Positions 52,151 to 60,385 of a stretch of DNA of 64,000 bases are shown piece by piece. The stretch's first letter is position 1. Each line of letters starts with the position of its first letter. The translations under genes were made by a program, and so were the position numbers. Origin of the DNA: Bacillota bacterium (GTDB taxonomy: Bacteria; Bacillota_I; Bacilli_A; RFN20; CAG-288); assembly GCA_023398335.1 (NCBI GenBank), contig JAEWSJ010000037.1, positions 1 through 64,000 on the forward strand, written 5' to 3'. The notes under the pieces were generated by a model that saw only the letters and a list, made by a program, of their open reading frames with translations, ran no database searches and was not told where the DNA came from.

Positions 52151-53326
52151 TTAGTTGTTTTTAATAAACTCCTTTAGTTTATCGACCATATCTAATTTTT
52201 CAAATGGCAAATCTAAATCAGGACGACCGAAATGACCATAATTTGTTAAATCTTGATATCTAAAAGAAGGCTTGGTTAATGAAAAACGATCGATAATTCC
52301 TTTTGGAGTAAAATCAAACAAATCATAAACCGCTTCTAAGATCTTGTCTTTAGCAACCGTTTCAGTTCCAAAAGTATCGATAGCAATACTGACTGGTTTT
52401 GAAACACCAATAGCATAAGAGACTTGAACTTGGCAACGAGCAGCTAGACCTGCTCCAACAATATTTTTGGCACAGTATCTTGCAGCGTATGCACCGGATC
52501 TATCAACTTTAGAAGGATCTTTGCCAGAGAAGGCGCCACCACCATGTGGACAACTGCCACCATAGGTATCAACAATGATTTTTCTCCCAGTAACTCCAGT
52601 ATCACCTAAAGGTCCACCAATTACAAATAAACCGGTTGGATTAATATAATACTTAAAATCAATATTCATGTTAAATGACTTTACAACAGGAATAATTACT
52701 TTTTCCAATAATTCTTTTCTAAATGATTCAATATCGATTGATTCATCATGTTGACAAGAACAAACGATTGTATCAATACGTGGATTCTTTTCATCAGTAT
52801 AATCAACAGTGACTTGAGCTTTCATATCTGGTCGTGCATGTGGTAATTTACCTTCTTTACGTAAATTCGAACCAGTACGTACAATTTTATGTGCCATAAC
52901 AATTGGAAGAGGCATGAGGTTTTCTGTTTCGGAAGAAGCGTATCCAAACATCATTCCTTGGTCACCAGCTCCTAATGATTTTGAATCATAAGAAGAATCT
53001 ACTCCTTGAGCAATATTCGATGATTGTTCTTTAATAAGAACAGTAACTTTACAAGAATCACAACCTATTCCATCTTCCGGAGTTAAATAACCAACTCTAC
53101 GCATAACGTCTCTAGCGATTTTTTCATAATCCGGTTTGGCTTTTGTTGTAATTTCACCAGCAATAACAACTTGTTCTTTACATGCTAAAACTTCACATGC
53201 AACTCTTGAAGAAGAATCTTTCTCAAGGCATGCATCTAAAATTGCATCAGCGATTTGATCGCATAATTTATCTGGGTGACCTTCTGAAACAGATTCAGAA
53301 GTGAATAATATTTTTCTATTGCTCAT
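52151..53326 (-). CDS. metK: S-adenosylmethionine synthetase MetK
   Basis: Makes S-adenosylmethionine from methionine and ATP. The ATG at 53326 (MSNRKILFTSESVSEGHPDKL) follows GGAAGGA and gives 391 aa; that ribosome site is inside the longer frame to 53341. The motifs GAGDQGMMFGYA and GGGAFSGKDPSKVDRS are intact. It has its own promoter at 53354-53382, and speA and speB follow directly, forming one unit. Confidence 0.96.
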   Translation of the reverse strand: MSNRKILFTSESVSEGHPDKLCDQIADAILDACLEKDSSSRVACEVLACKEQVVIAGEITTKAKPDYEKIARDVMRRVGYLTPEDGIGCDSCKVTVLIKEQSSNIAQGVDSSYDSKSLGAGDQGMMFGYASSETENLMPLPIVMAHKIVRTGSNLRKEGKLPHARPDMKAQVTVDYTDEKNPRIDTIVCSCQHDESIDIESFRKELLEKVIIPVVKSFNMNIDFKYYINPTGLFVIGGPLGDTGVTGRKIIVDTYGGSCPHGGGAFSGKDPSKVDRSGAYAARYCAKNIVGAGLAARCQVQVSYAIGVSKPVSIAIDTFGTETVAKDKILEAVYDLFDFTPKGIIDRFSLTKPSFRYQDLTNYGHFGRPDLDLPFEKLDMVDKLKEFIKNN

Positions 53327-53353
53327 TTTTCTTCCTTCCATAATATCTCTTAA

Positions 53354-53382
53354 ATTATGAGTAAAATTTTACATCTTGTCAA
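53354..53382 (-). promoter_or_regulatory. metK promoter with a 12-base palindrome in the spacer
   Basis: On the minus strand TTGACA (53382-53377), a 17-base spacer and CATAAT (53359-53354). The spacer contains GTAAAATTTTAC (53361-53372), a perfect palindrome, in the place where a repressor would block RNA polymerase. No SAM riboswitch fits in this short leader. Confidence 0.7.
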
Positions 53383-53390
53383 TAAAACTA

Positions 53391-53651
53391 TTACTTAGTT
53401 TCTAAACTTTGTATTTCTTTTAAGGCTTTAGCAATTTGATCTGGACATGATGTGTTTTTTGGGCCACATTTTGTTCCTTCGATAGCGGAAATTACCTCTT
53501 CAAAAGTACGTCCTTTTACCAATGCGCTAATTCCTTTTAAATTTCCATTGCAACCACCGATTACATTTAAATCTTTGATTACATTTCCTTCATAGGTAAT
53601 GTGCATTTCACGTGAACAAACACCTTTTGGATAATAAACATATTCTTTCAT
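53391..53651 (-). CDS. TSCPD-domain protein (TIGR03905 type)
   Basis: An 86-residue small protein with GVCSREMH, GGCNGNLKGI, and CGPKNTSCPDQIAKAL, matching the TSCPD family. Its Cys residues probably bind metal. The biochemical role is unknown; in ribonucleotide reductases the related domain binds zinc. It is the last gene after the Rnf cluster. Confidence 0.85.
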   Translation of the reverse strand: MKEYVYYPKGVCSREMHITYEGNVIKDLNVIGGCNGNLKGISALVKGRTFEEVISAIEGTKCGPKNTSCPDQIAKALKEIQSLETK

Positions 53652-53656
53652 TTTTC

Positions 53657-54175
53657 CTATCTCCTTCTAATTCTCACCATATTGTCAAATGGTGGAAGTA
53701 TTTTAATTACCATTGCTGCAAGAACAGCAAGCAAGCCTCCTGATAGCATAGCTAACGCAGCTAAAACAGGTAAATATAATATCATATAAAACGTCTGAAC
53801 AATCAACAAATATACAACAATTTGGCCTAATACGTGGAAAAAGGCGCAAACTACTGAAACACCGTATATTGAAACCTTAGTAAACTTATAAAGTAGTAAA
53901 CCTGCAATTAAAGATAATACTCCTCCTCCTAACGCTAGGAAAAACGGAGTCCCAAAGCCCGTTGAGATAAGTGCAACAATTAATATTCTCAATAATTGAA
54001 TTGCAACATAATACCACGGTCCAAGATAGAATAATGAGAACACTCCAACAATGTTAGCCAAACCTAATTTAAATCCTGGAATAGCGATAAAAGCTGGTAG
54101 TAAAGACTCGATGTAATGGAAGACTACCGCCAAAGCTGTTAAGAAGGCTGTGGTAGTCATTTTATATACTTTCAT
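53657..54175 (-). CDS. Gx transporter family membrane protein
   Basis: A 172-residue protein with about five helices, of the family once called heptaprenyl diphosphate synthase component I. FKLGLANIVGVFSLFYLGPWYYV is its signature. In Firmicutes these genes sit with NusG-domain-II genes, apbE and Rnf, as here, so a role in redox cofactor or flavin-linked transport is suspected but not proven. It starts 3 bases after the NusG-II gene. Confidence 0.85.
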   Translation of the reverse strand: MKVYKMTTTAFLTALAVVFHYIESLLPAFIAIPGFKLGLANIVGVFSLFYLGPWYYVAIQLLRILIVALISTGFGTPFFLALGGGVLSLIAGLLLYKFTKVSIYGVSVVCAFFHVLGQIVVYLLIVQTFYMILYLPVLAALAMLSGGLLAVLAAMVIKILPPFDNMVRIRRR

Positions 54176-54178
54176 TTT

Positions 54179-54796
54179 CTATACCTGCCCATCTATATTT
54201 CCAAAGTAATTTGGATTTGATAAGACTGTGCTAAATGAATTTGGTAAACAAACAACAGGCCAGTTTACTCTATTCTCAAATCCCTGTTTGGAACAATAAT
54301 TCTTCGGAGAATTTTCTTTTTCAATTTGAAAGCCTTTATTATTTACTAGAATATCAATTTGAGGGCCTATGAAAGATTTAAAACCGTTGAACGCTAAAGC
54401 ATCATCTTTGACAATAATGTATTTGTTTTTAATCTCATTAATTTTCAAATTAAAATCATATTTACGTAAGCTATCTATAGATTGAGTTTCTTCAGTCAAT
54501 CCATATTTACTCAACAATTCAATATTATCGTCGTAACTTTCGTTGGTTTTTAATTCTCTTCTAAAAGATAACGCATAAGTTACTGCGGAAGAAGAGCTAT
54601 CTACCACTTTAAAATTATTTAATACAATCTTATTCTCATAACGAATTTCCAATGTTGCTTCATTGACATCGACAGTTGGAAGGCCGAATAGCGAGACCAA
54701 TAAAATAATAATAAGTATTATTAAAGTGGCAACGATGGCAATGCCATCGTGCCAATTAAAAACTATTCTTTTTTTTCTACTTTCTTCTGATATCAT
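54179..54796 (-). CDS. NusG domain II membrane protein
   Basis: A 205-residue protein with one N-terminal helix (about 18-40) and an external C-terminal part. The family end is ILVNNKGFQIEKENSPKNYCSKQG then VNWPVVCLPNSF, including the Cys pair typical of NusG-II proteins. Unlike most family members (about 125 aa), about 70-80 extra residues lie between the helix and the signature. It is 7 bases after rnfB. Its partners are the Gx transporter and Rnf. Confidence 0.85.
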   Translation of the reverse strand: MISEESRKKRIVFNWHDGIAIVATLIILIIILLVSLFGLPTVDVNEATLEIRYENKIVLNNFKVVDSSSSAVTYALSFRRELKTNESYDDNIELLSKYGLTEETQSIDSLRKYDFNLKINEIKNKYIIVKDDALAFNGFKSFIGPQIDILVNNKGFQIEKENSPKNYCSKQGFENRVNWPVVCLPNSFSTVLSNPNYFGNIDGQV

Positions 54797-54803
54797 TGAA
54801 AAT

Positions 54804-55121
54804 TTATAAAGAAACTTTTAATTTTGAACCATCTTTTCCTTCAGCAGAATTAAGATATTCAACAACTTCTTCAGCTTTTTCTTTCTTGATAACAGCGCAA
54901 CGTTTAACGTGAGTTTCTTCACCTTTAACAATTGCATTTACTAAACCAGAACAACCGGCAAAACCACATGCGCCACAGTTTACTCCTGGCATCATCTCTA
55001 AGGCTTTTATTGCTCTTTCGTCTTCCTTAACTTTGAATTTTTCGGAAACAACAGCTATAATAACTCCAAGAATAATCGAGATACCGACGATAATTGCGAC
55101 AGCGATTAAAATATCAATCAT
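54804..55121 (-). CDS. rnfB: Short RnfB: N-terminal helix and one iron-sulfur site only
   Basis: RnfB normally receives electrons from ferredoxin and has an N-terminal helix, a 4Fe-4S site, and C-terminal ferredoxin domains (about 180-330 aa). This protein is only 105 aa. It has the helix (about 4-26) and the four-Cys site Cys49, 52, 57, 75 (GVNCGACGFAGCSG), then it ends with no 2x[4Fe-4S] domain. The stop is clean and the next gene starts 7 bases later, so this is not a frameshift. It overlaps the 86-aa Cys-rich gene by 4 bases. Confidence 0.85.
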   Translation of the reverse strand: MIDILIAVAIIVGISIILGVIIAVVSEKFKVKEDERAIKALEMMPGVNCGACGFAGCSGLVNAIVKGEETHVKRCAVIKKEKAEEVVEYLNSAEGKDGSKLKVSL

Positions 55122-55378
55122 TTTTCATTTTCTCCTTTATCTTCTTTATCTACTTCATCTTTATATCCTTCTCCGATATTTTTAATGATTAGAGGTAAAG
55201 ATGTATCTTCTTCTCTCTTTGAACAGTTCAACATACACGAACCACAACCGTGAAGTTCAACTTTAGGACAATTGTCCGGTTCTTTCGTATGTTTATTAAT
55301 TAAATAAGTAACAAAGAATATTGCTACAAGTCCAACTACAAGAATAACTGCTAAAAGGATTTTTAACCAAGTTTCCAT
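55118..55378 (-). CDS. Single-helix four-cysteine membrane protein inside the rnf cluster
   Basis: An 86-residue protein with one helix (about 5-27) and four Cys (37, 45, 48, 52) spaced C-x7-C-x2-C-x3-C in DNCPKVELHGCGSCMLNC, then an acidic tail. The motif could hold a 4Fe-4S cluster or zinc. It resembles small FeoB-associated Cys-rich proteins in style, but it lies between rnfA and rnfB, abutting one and overlapping the other. I infer a partner for the truncated RnfB. No family is firmly recognised. Confidence 0.7.
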   Translation of the reverse strand: METWLKILLAVILVVGLVAIFFVTYLINKHTKEPDNCPKVELHGCGSCMLNCSKREEDTSLPLIIKNIGEGYKDEVDKEDKGENEK

Positions 55379-55380
55379 TT

Positions 55381-55977
55381 TTATCCGAAGAATCCACTTA
55401 ATCCCATAAATGCTAAAGCCATGAAAGCTGTGCAGATAAAGCTCAAGGCTGCGCCTTTAAATGCTCTATGTGGGGTTGATAATTCAAGTCTTCCTTGAAT
55501 AGCAGAAAAGACAACGATAATAATGAAATAACCAAGTGGGACGCCTAAACAAGTACCAAGAATTGTCCCGATGTATTCACCCGTTGATGCATAGTCAGCA
55601 GGAACCATACTTGCGACTGATAAAGCCAAACCTAAGACGACACAGTTTGTAGTAATAAGTGGTAAATAAATACCTAAAGCTTTATATAACGACGGTAAGA
55701 ATTTCTTAGTAAGAATTTCGAGTATTTGAACTAATGAGGCAATGACAAGAATGAAGACAACTGTCTTCATATATTCAATTTCTAATGCACGAAGGGCAAA
55801 TGATAAGCCCCAGCAAATTAATCCAGCGAAGAAAGCGACAACAGTAAGGGCCATACCCATACCAATAGACGACTTCCAGTTCTTTGATATACCAATATAT
55901 GAACATAATCCTTTATATCCTGAAAGGACGATGTTATTGATAATCATTGTTGAAAATAATGTAATTAAGAAAGTCAT
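55381..55977 (-). CDS. rnfA: Rnf electron transport complex subunit RnfA
   Basis: Six-helix membrane subunit that, with RnfE, holds a buried 2Fe-2S cluster. The protein is 198 aa. The expected Cys ligands Cys25 (GYKGLCSY) and Cys112 (LITTNCVVLG) are present. It lies between rnfE and the small Cys-rich gene, with 2-base gaps. Confidence 0.95.
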   Translation of the reverse strand: MTFLITLFSTMIINNIVLSGYKGLCSYIGISKNWKSSIGMGMALTVVAFFAGLICWGLSFALRALEIEYMKTVVFILVIASLVQILEILTKKFLPSLYKALGIYLPLITTNCVVLGLALSVASMVPADYASTGEYIGTILGTCLGVPLGYFIIIVVFSAIQGRLELSTPHRAFKGAALSFICTAFMALAFMGLSGFFG

Positions 55978-55979
55978 AA

Positions 55980-56657
55980 TTATTTAGCCTCCTTTGCATC
56001 ATTTAATTTTGCTTTTTTTGCAACTTGAGATGAAGTAAATTTTTCTAAGCATAAATTGAATAGACCAATTACAACACCAATCATTAAGAAGCCGCCCGGA
56101 GCTTTAACCATAAGAGGTATCGCATAATCTTCTAATGGTAACCATGAATATGATTGATCAGAATCAAATGGATTGGTAATTGTAAAACCACCAGTTCCTA
56201 AGAATTCACGAAGAATAGCAATAGCGAAACAGCCAAGAGCAAAGCCACAGGCCATACCTAAAGCATCAACCATTGAATCTACTACTGAGTTCTTATTTGC
56301 GAAGGCTTCAGCTCTTCCTAAAATAATACAGTTAACTGTAATAAGGGGGATAAATTCACCAAGTGAATCTGATAAAGCTGGTGTATAGGCTTGCATTAAT
56401 AAATCAACGCAAGAAACTAAAGAAGCAATAATAACAATATAGACTGGTATTCTTATTTCATTAGGAATTACACTTTTCAAAGCGGAAATAATAAGGTTTG
56501 AAAAGAATAAAACAATAAGAACAGCAACTGACATACCTAAGGCATTATCAATTGATTGAGTTGCAATGATAACTGGGCACATGCCTAAAATCAAAGCAAG
56601 AATTGGATTAGAGGAGAATACTCCATCAAGGAATATCTTTTTCTTAGAAGTCTTCAT
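55980..56657 (-). CDS. rnfE: Rnf electron transport complex subunit RnfE
   Basis: Homologue and partner of RnfA in the membrane core (225 aa, about six helices). The Cys ligands are Cys27 (LGMCPVIIAT) and the Cys in PLITVNCIILGRAEAFA near residue 110. The start overlaps rnfG by 1 base. Confidence 0.95.
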   Translation of the reverse strand: MKTSKKKIFLDGVFSSNPILALILGMCPVIIATQSIDNALGMSVAVLIVLFFSNLIISALKSVIPNEIRIPVYIVIIASLVSCVDLLMQAYTPALSDSLGEFIPLITVNCIILGRAEAFANKNSVVDSMVDALGMACGFALGCFAIAILREFLGTGGFTITNPFDSDQSYSWLPLEDYAIPLMVKAPGGFLMIGVVIGLFNLCLEKFTSSQVAKKAKLNDAKEAK

Positions 56658-57703
56658 TATTTATTACCTCCAAAATCTGTGAGAATATATGATAACGCAC
56701 TAGTCATAAGTTGATTTGATATATCAGTAGTTGCACCGGTAATAGTGTCAAAGGAAGATAAGCTTGTATATGGCGTATCAACCGATACTTTACCATTAAA
56801 GCTTCTCATCGTTGCTCTAAGCATTCCACTACCACTGATGAATTGGTAATCAATTATTCCTGCTTCATTAGCAATTGCGGCAAATTTACCATCATCTACA
56901 TCTCCTTCAATATTTATTTGAGTAAAGGAAATAACATAGAAGGAAGCATCTTTCGAATTAAATTTAAAATTCCATTTAGTATCTACTTTAGATTCTGTTG
57001 TTTTATCAATATTAATTGCTAAAGCAGCAGTAGTAACATCAGTTACACTATCCATTGTAATATCAGTATCTTGATTCAAATTATTTTTCCACATGAATTG
57101 GAGTTGCTCTAAAGCAGTTCCTTTAGTTGGGAAGTCCTTAACAACAATACCACCACTGGCTTTAGCATCAGCAATAGCAACTTCAAGGGTTTCACCTATA
57201 ACAGGAAGTGTTTTTTTAGCTGTAGCAGAAGAAGTAACTTTACCACCAGAAACAAATGGATTATCAGTAGATATCTCTAATGCTTTTGCTGCTTTAACAC
57301 CAATATCATCCTCGGTAGCATCAATAAAACGAGTACCAATAACAGAAAAATTCTTTAATTCAACCATAGCACCAAAAGTAACTTTTCCAGTATAACCTTT
57401 AGGAGTAATGAGTTTGTAATATAGATATTCTACATTACTTTCCATTGTGACTTTCTTCTTTTCAAGAATTAATTTTTTCTGATCAGAATCAGTTAATGCC
57501 ACATCAGTAGTAGTATATTCTTTAACTACTTCATTAGCAGATTTAGCAATCTTATAGATTGCTTCATTGGCTTTCTTTTCAACGTTAATAGCAACTTGAT
57601 CTTTTGTTGCAAAGTTTAACGTAGCTAAGGCGCCACCACAGACTAAGCAGACACAACCAAGGACCAAAGGATAAAGAATATATGGGTTTAATTTTTTAGC
57701 CAT
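56657..57703 (-). CDS. rnfG: Large RnfG with a probable duplicated FMN-binding unit
   Basis: RnfG carries FMN bound to a Thr outside the membrane. Usual length is about 190-210 aa, but this one has 348. The helix is at about 10-30. A first FMN-bind-like unit runs from about 100 to 185 and ends in KVTSSATAKK, and a second from about 260 to 345 ends in FDTITGATTDIS, the intact flavinylation motif. ATG 57703 follows AAGGAGG; the open frame from TTG 57724 contains that ribosome site. The first unit has SSAT in place of TGAT, so flavin attachment there is doubtful. Confidence 0.85.
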   Translation of the reverse strand: MAKKLNPYILYPLVLGCVCLVCGGALATLNFATKDQVAINVEKKANEAIYKIAKSANEVVKEYTTTDVALTDSDQKKLILEKKKVTMESNVEYLYYKLITPKGYTGKVTFGAMVELKNFSVIGTRFIDATEDDIGVKAAKALEISTDNPFVSGGKVTSSATAKKTLPVIGETLEVAIADAKASGGIVVKDFPTKGTALEQLQFMWKNNLNQDTDITMDSVTDVTTAALAINIDKTTESKVDTKWNFKFNSKDASFYVISFTQINIEGDVDDGKFAAIANEAGIIDYQFISGSGMLRATMRSFNGKVSVDTPYTSLSSFDTITGATTDISNQLMTSALSYILTDFGGNK

Positions 57704-57704
57704 A

Positions 57705-58910
57705 TTAATAATTTCCTCCTTCAATATCTAAAACAATTTCTTGATTAGCAATAATTGTTTTATTAGCCTTATTCTCTTCTCTTAAAGAGACTGGATTAGA
57801 TTCAACATATGATGAAGTCTTTTTTTTATTTAATGAGCCATATGTAAGTCCAAAGGCAACAGAAACTAACATCAATCCACCAATAACACAGGACTTAACA
57901 ACTAAGTGCTTGTCTTGTTTATCGGAAATCAATTTATCGATAAGCGGAGTGAGCATATTCATAATAAGAATTGAGTAAGCAACACCTTCAACCGCTGCTG
58001 CTTGATATCTAATCATGCAGGTGATTAACGCTGCACCAACAGCGTAGATTATCTTACCAACTAGACTGGTTGGAGAAGTAACTGGATCAGTTAAACAGAA
58101 TGTTGCACCGATTAAAATACCACCGATTAAGATAAACTTTAATGCATATTCAAATGAACTTGCTCCTAAGCCACCGGTTAAACCAACTGCCAAAGCAGTA
58201 AGAAAACAAGTAACCAAATAGAAGGCGGAGATTCTCCAATCGATAATATTTCTAACGATTAAATAAATAAGAGCGATAATTAAGGCTAAACCTAAAGTTT
58301 CACCTAAAGCTCCTTGATATGTACCAAGGAAGATATCACCTAAGCCAACGGATAAATCATTTGTAATCCATCCGGCGTTATTTAATCCAGTAACAACTGT
58401 TGCTCCGGTAGTAACTGTAGGATCTAAACTAACAGTTAATGCGCTTGGAAAACAAACTTGAACAAAGACACGACCAACAACAGCTGGGTTGAAGACGTTT
58501 TTAGCAAAGCCACCAAAGATTGATTTAGCTAAGAAGGTACCAACAAATGCACCAATTATTACAGCGTAATATGAAGCACCAACCGGTAAAAGTAAAGCGA
58601 AGATAAGTCCGGAGACATAACCATAGGAATCAAGGATTTTAATTCCCCAGTTCTTAAATCTTTCTCCAACATTAACTACTTTCTTGTCAAATAACATTGG
58701 AAGGTTATATAAGCCATCTGATAAAGAAGAGATAAGAACAGAAATAATAATCATCGCTAAGGTTTTAACACCAAAATCTGCTCCAAGAGTAAAATTATAG
58801 ATAATTGCCCATAATGCTACAAAACCAATAACTGCAGTAAGTTCTAACATTAAACTACGAGTAGTTCTCTTGTTTGTAATATGAGGTTTAGGTTGAATTG
58901 AAAATGTCAT
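57705..58910 (-). CDS. rnfD: Rnf electron transport complex subunit RnfD
   Basis: Membrane subunit, related to NqrB, that carries covalent FMN and is thought to be part of the ion path. The protein is 401 aa, with about nine helices. The flavinylation site is TVTTGATVVTG near residue 167, and KNVFNPAVVGRVFVQ is the family segment. The Ala/Gly-rich C-terminal end is 30-40 residues longer than usual. It is 11 bases from rnfC and abuts rnfG. Confidence 0.95.
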   Translation of the reverse strand: MTFSIQPKPHITNKRTTRSLMLELTAVIGFVALWAIIYNFTLGADFGVKTLAMIIISVLISSLSDGLYNLPMLFDKKVVNVGERFKNWGIKILDSYGYVSGLIFALLLPVGASYYAVIIGAFVGTFLAKSIFGGFAKNVFNPAVVGRVFVQVCFPSALTVSLDPTVTTGATVVTGLNNAGWITNDLSVGLGDIFLGTYQGALGETLGLALIIALIYLIVRNIIDWRISAFYLVTCFLTALAVGLTGGLGASSFEYALKFILIGGILIGATFCLTDPVTSPTSLVGKIIYAVGAALITCMIRYQAAAVEGVAYSILIMNMLTPLIDKLISDKQDKHLVVKSCVIGGLMLVSVAFGLTYGSLNKKKTSSYVESNPVSLREENKANKTIIANQEIVLDIEGGNY

Positions 58911-58921
58911 ATTATTTCCTC

Positions 58922-60226
58922 CTACTTCTTTTTGGCTTTACTACTTTTTAATACAGTAAGTAGTTTAGCTTTCTTAACTCCGTCACACACTTCAATATGT
59001 GAAGGACAAACGTATGAACAAAGTCCACAACTAATACAATCCATAACACCTAAATCAAAACAACGATCAAAGTCGTTTCTCTTAGCTGCATAATTAATTT
59101 CGCATGGTTGAAGTTGACGTGGACATGTAGCGGAACATTCGCCACATCTTAAACATTCTTGAGCAACGAACTTTTTCTTTTCTAATACTGTAATTGCATT
59201 AGAAGATAGAAGGAGTGGAACATCATCGGTTTTTAAATGCTCACCGCACATCGGCCCGCCATTAACAAGAACAACAGCATCCTTAGAATATCCTTTACAA
59301 GAATCTACTAAATCTTTAACCAATGTTCCAACTGGTACTAAGACATTAGAAGGAGCATTAACTAGTCCAGAAACTGTAACTAATTTCTTACTGATAATTT
59401 GACCATTAAACATCGCATTACCAATAGCTTCTATAGTTTGATAGTTATCGACGATAACATGAGCTTCAGCTGGTAATCTATCGTATTTTCTATTTACGAC
59501 CATTTCAATAAGAAGTCTTTCCCATCCAGCAGGGTAAACACTTTTTACTGGTTTTAAACTAATACGAGAATCATCAAATTCAATGATGCTCTTTGTTAAT
59601 GATTCACAAAGAAGTACTCGTTCAGCTTTACAAGCAATGATTGCTTTTGGAATTTTATAAACATCAAGGAGTTTAGCAATTGTCTTTAAGACAAATAAAA
59701 CATCTCCTTTGGTTCCTTTAACAAAATCAGTTGTTATGTAAGGTTCACATTCAACCGCATTAACTATAAGCGTATCAATATCGTTAGCTTTAAACTTAAT
59801 GTAGGTTGGGAAACCTGCACCACCTAAACCAACAACTCCGCTTAATCTTAAAGCTTCGAGAGCTTCTTCCTTACTTCCATTCTTCTTTAAAGCTTCATTT
59901 TTATCAAATGAATACTTCAAGTCATTTTCGATTTCAAAATGATCAACTGGTCTTCCAATTAATGAAGAATTCTTTTTTACAATCGCTTTAATCGTTCCGC
60001 TTACAGAACTGTAAACAGGAATATTAAAGTCTTTTCTAACTCCAAGCAAAGTGCCAACATGAACTTCATCTCCAACCTTAGCCATATTATCAAGAGGGTT
60101 TCCCTTGTTGTCTAAGGCACAAATATAAACAAAAGATGGATCACATTTAATAATAGATCCGTTTTCCGTTTGTTCTTTGTAAGATGGAATGTGTCTGCAT
60201 CCGCTGGATTTCAAAATATGAAACAT
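58922..60226 (-). CDS. rnfC: Rnf electron transport complex subunit RnfC
   Basis: Peripheral subunit that exchanges electrons with NAD. The protein is 434 aa. It has the flavin/NAD-binding GLGGAGFPTYIK near residue 135 and two 4Fe-4S motifs, CLRCGECSATCP and CISCGLCSYVCP. First gene of the cluster with an AAGGAG ribosome site and a promoter at 60251. Confidence 0.95.
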   Translation of the reverse strand: MFHILKSSGCRHIPSYKEQTENGSIIKCDPSFVYICALDNKGNPLDNMAKVGDEVHVGTLLGVRKDFNIPVYSSVSGTIKAIVKKNSSLIGRPVDHFEIENDLKYSFDKNEALKKNGSKEEALEALRLSGVVGLGGAGFPTYIKFKANDIDTLIVNAVECEPYITTDFVKGTKGDVLFVLKTIAKLLDVYKIPKAIIACKAERVLLCESLTKSIIEFDDSRISLKPVKSVYPAGWERLLIEMVVNRKYDRLPAEAHVIVDNYQTIEAIGNAMFNGQIISKKLVTVSGLVNAPSNVLVPVGTLVKDLVDSCKGYSKDAVVLVNGGPMCGEHLKTDDVPLLLSSNAITVLEKKKFVAQECLRCGECSATCPRQLQPCEINYAAKRNDFDRCFDLGVMDCISCGLCSYVCPSHIEVCDGVKKAKLLTVLKSSKAKKK

Positions 60227-60250
60227 ATTATTTATCTCCTTACAAATAAA

Positions 60251-60259
60251 AGTATAGCA
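60251..60259 (-). promoter_or_regulatory. Extended -10 promoter of the rnf cluster
   Basis: On the minus strand TGCTATACT is an extended -10 box with TATACT at 60256-60251. Transcription would start about 20 bases before rnfC. No clear -35 is seen. Confidence 0.5.
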
Positions 60260-60328
60260 TATAAAAAAAGAATTAATATAGCAGTTATACCCTCAAAATT
60301 ACTACTTTTATTATGACTTTTTACATTA

Positions 60329-60364
60329 AATCAATAAATGCGCATAAACACGCATTTCTTGATT
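60329..60364. terminator. Long inverted repeat, probably a terminator or attenuator
   Basis: AATCAATAAATGCG (60329-60342) pairs with CGCATTTCTTGATT (60351-60364), 13 of 14 pairs, with an 8-base loop. It follows the phospholipase-like gene on the minus strand, and T-rich sequence lies next to it on the plus side. It probably stops transcription from the phospholipase-like gene before rnfC. Confidence 0.6.
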
Positions 60365-60385
60365 TTTCTTTATCGTTTTTGCTAC

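Noticed and set aside
52151..52330. SAM riboswitch for metK
   Set aside because: No structured leader is present, because the promoter at 53354 lies about 20 bases before the start region.
54804..55121. Frameshift or sequencing error to explain the short RnfB
   Set aside because: The next gene begins 7 bases after the stop with an intact NusG-II reading frame, and no ferredoxin-like sequence is found in any frame nearby.
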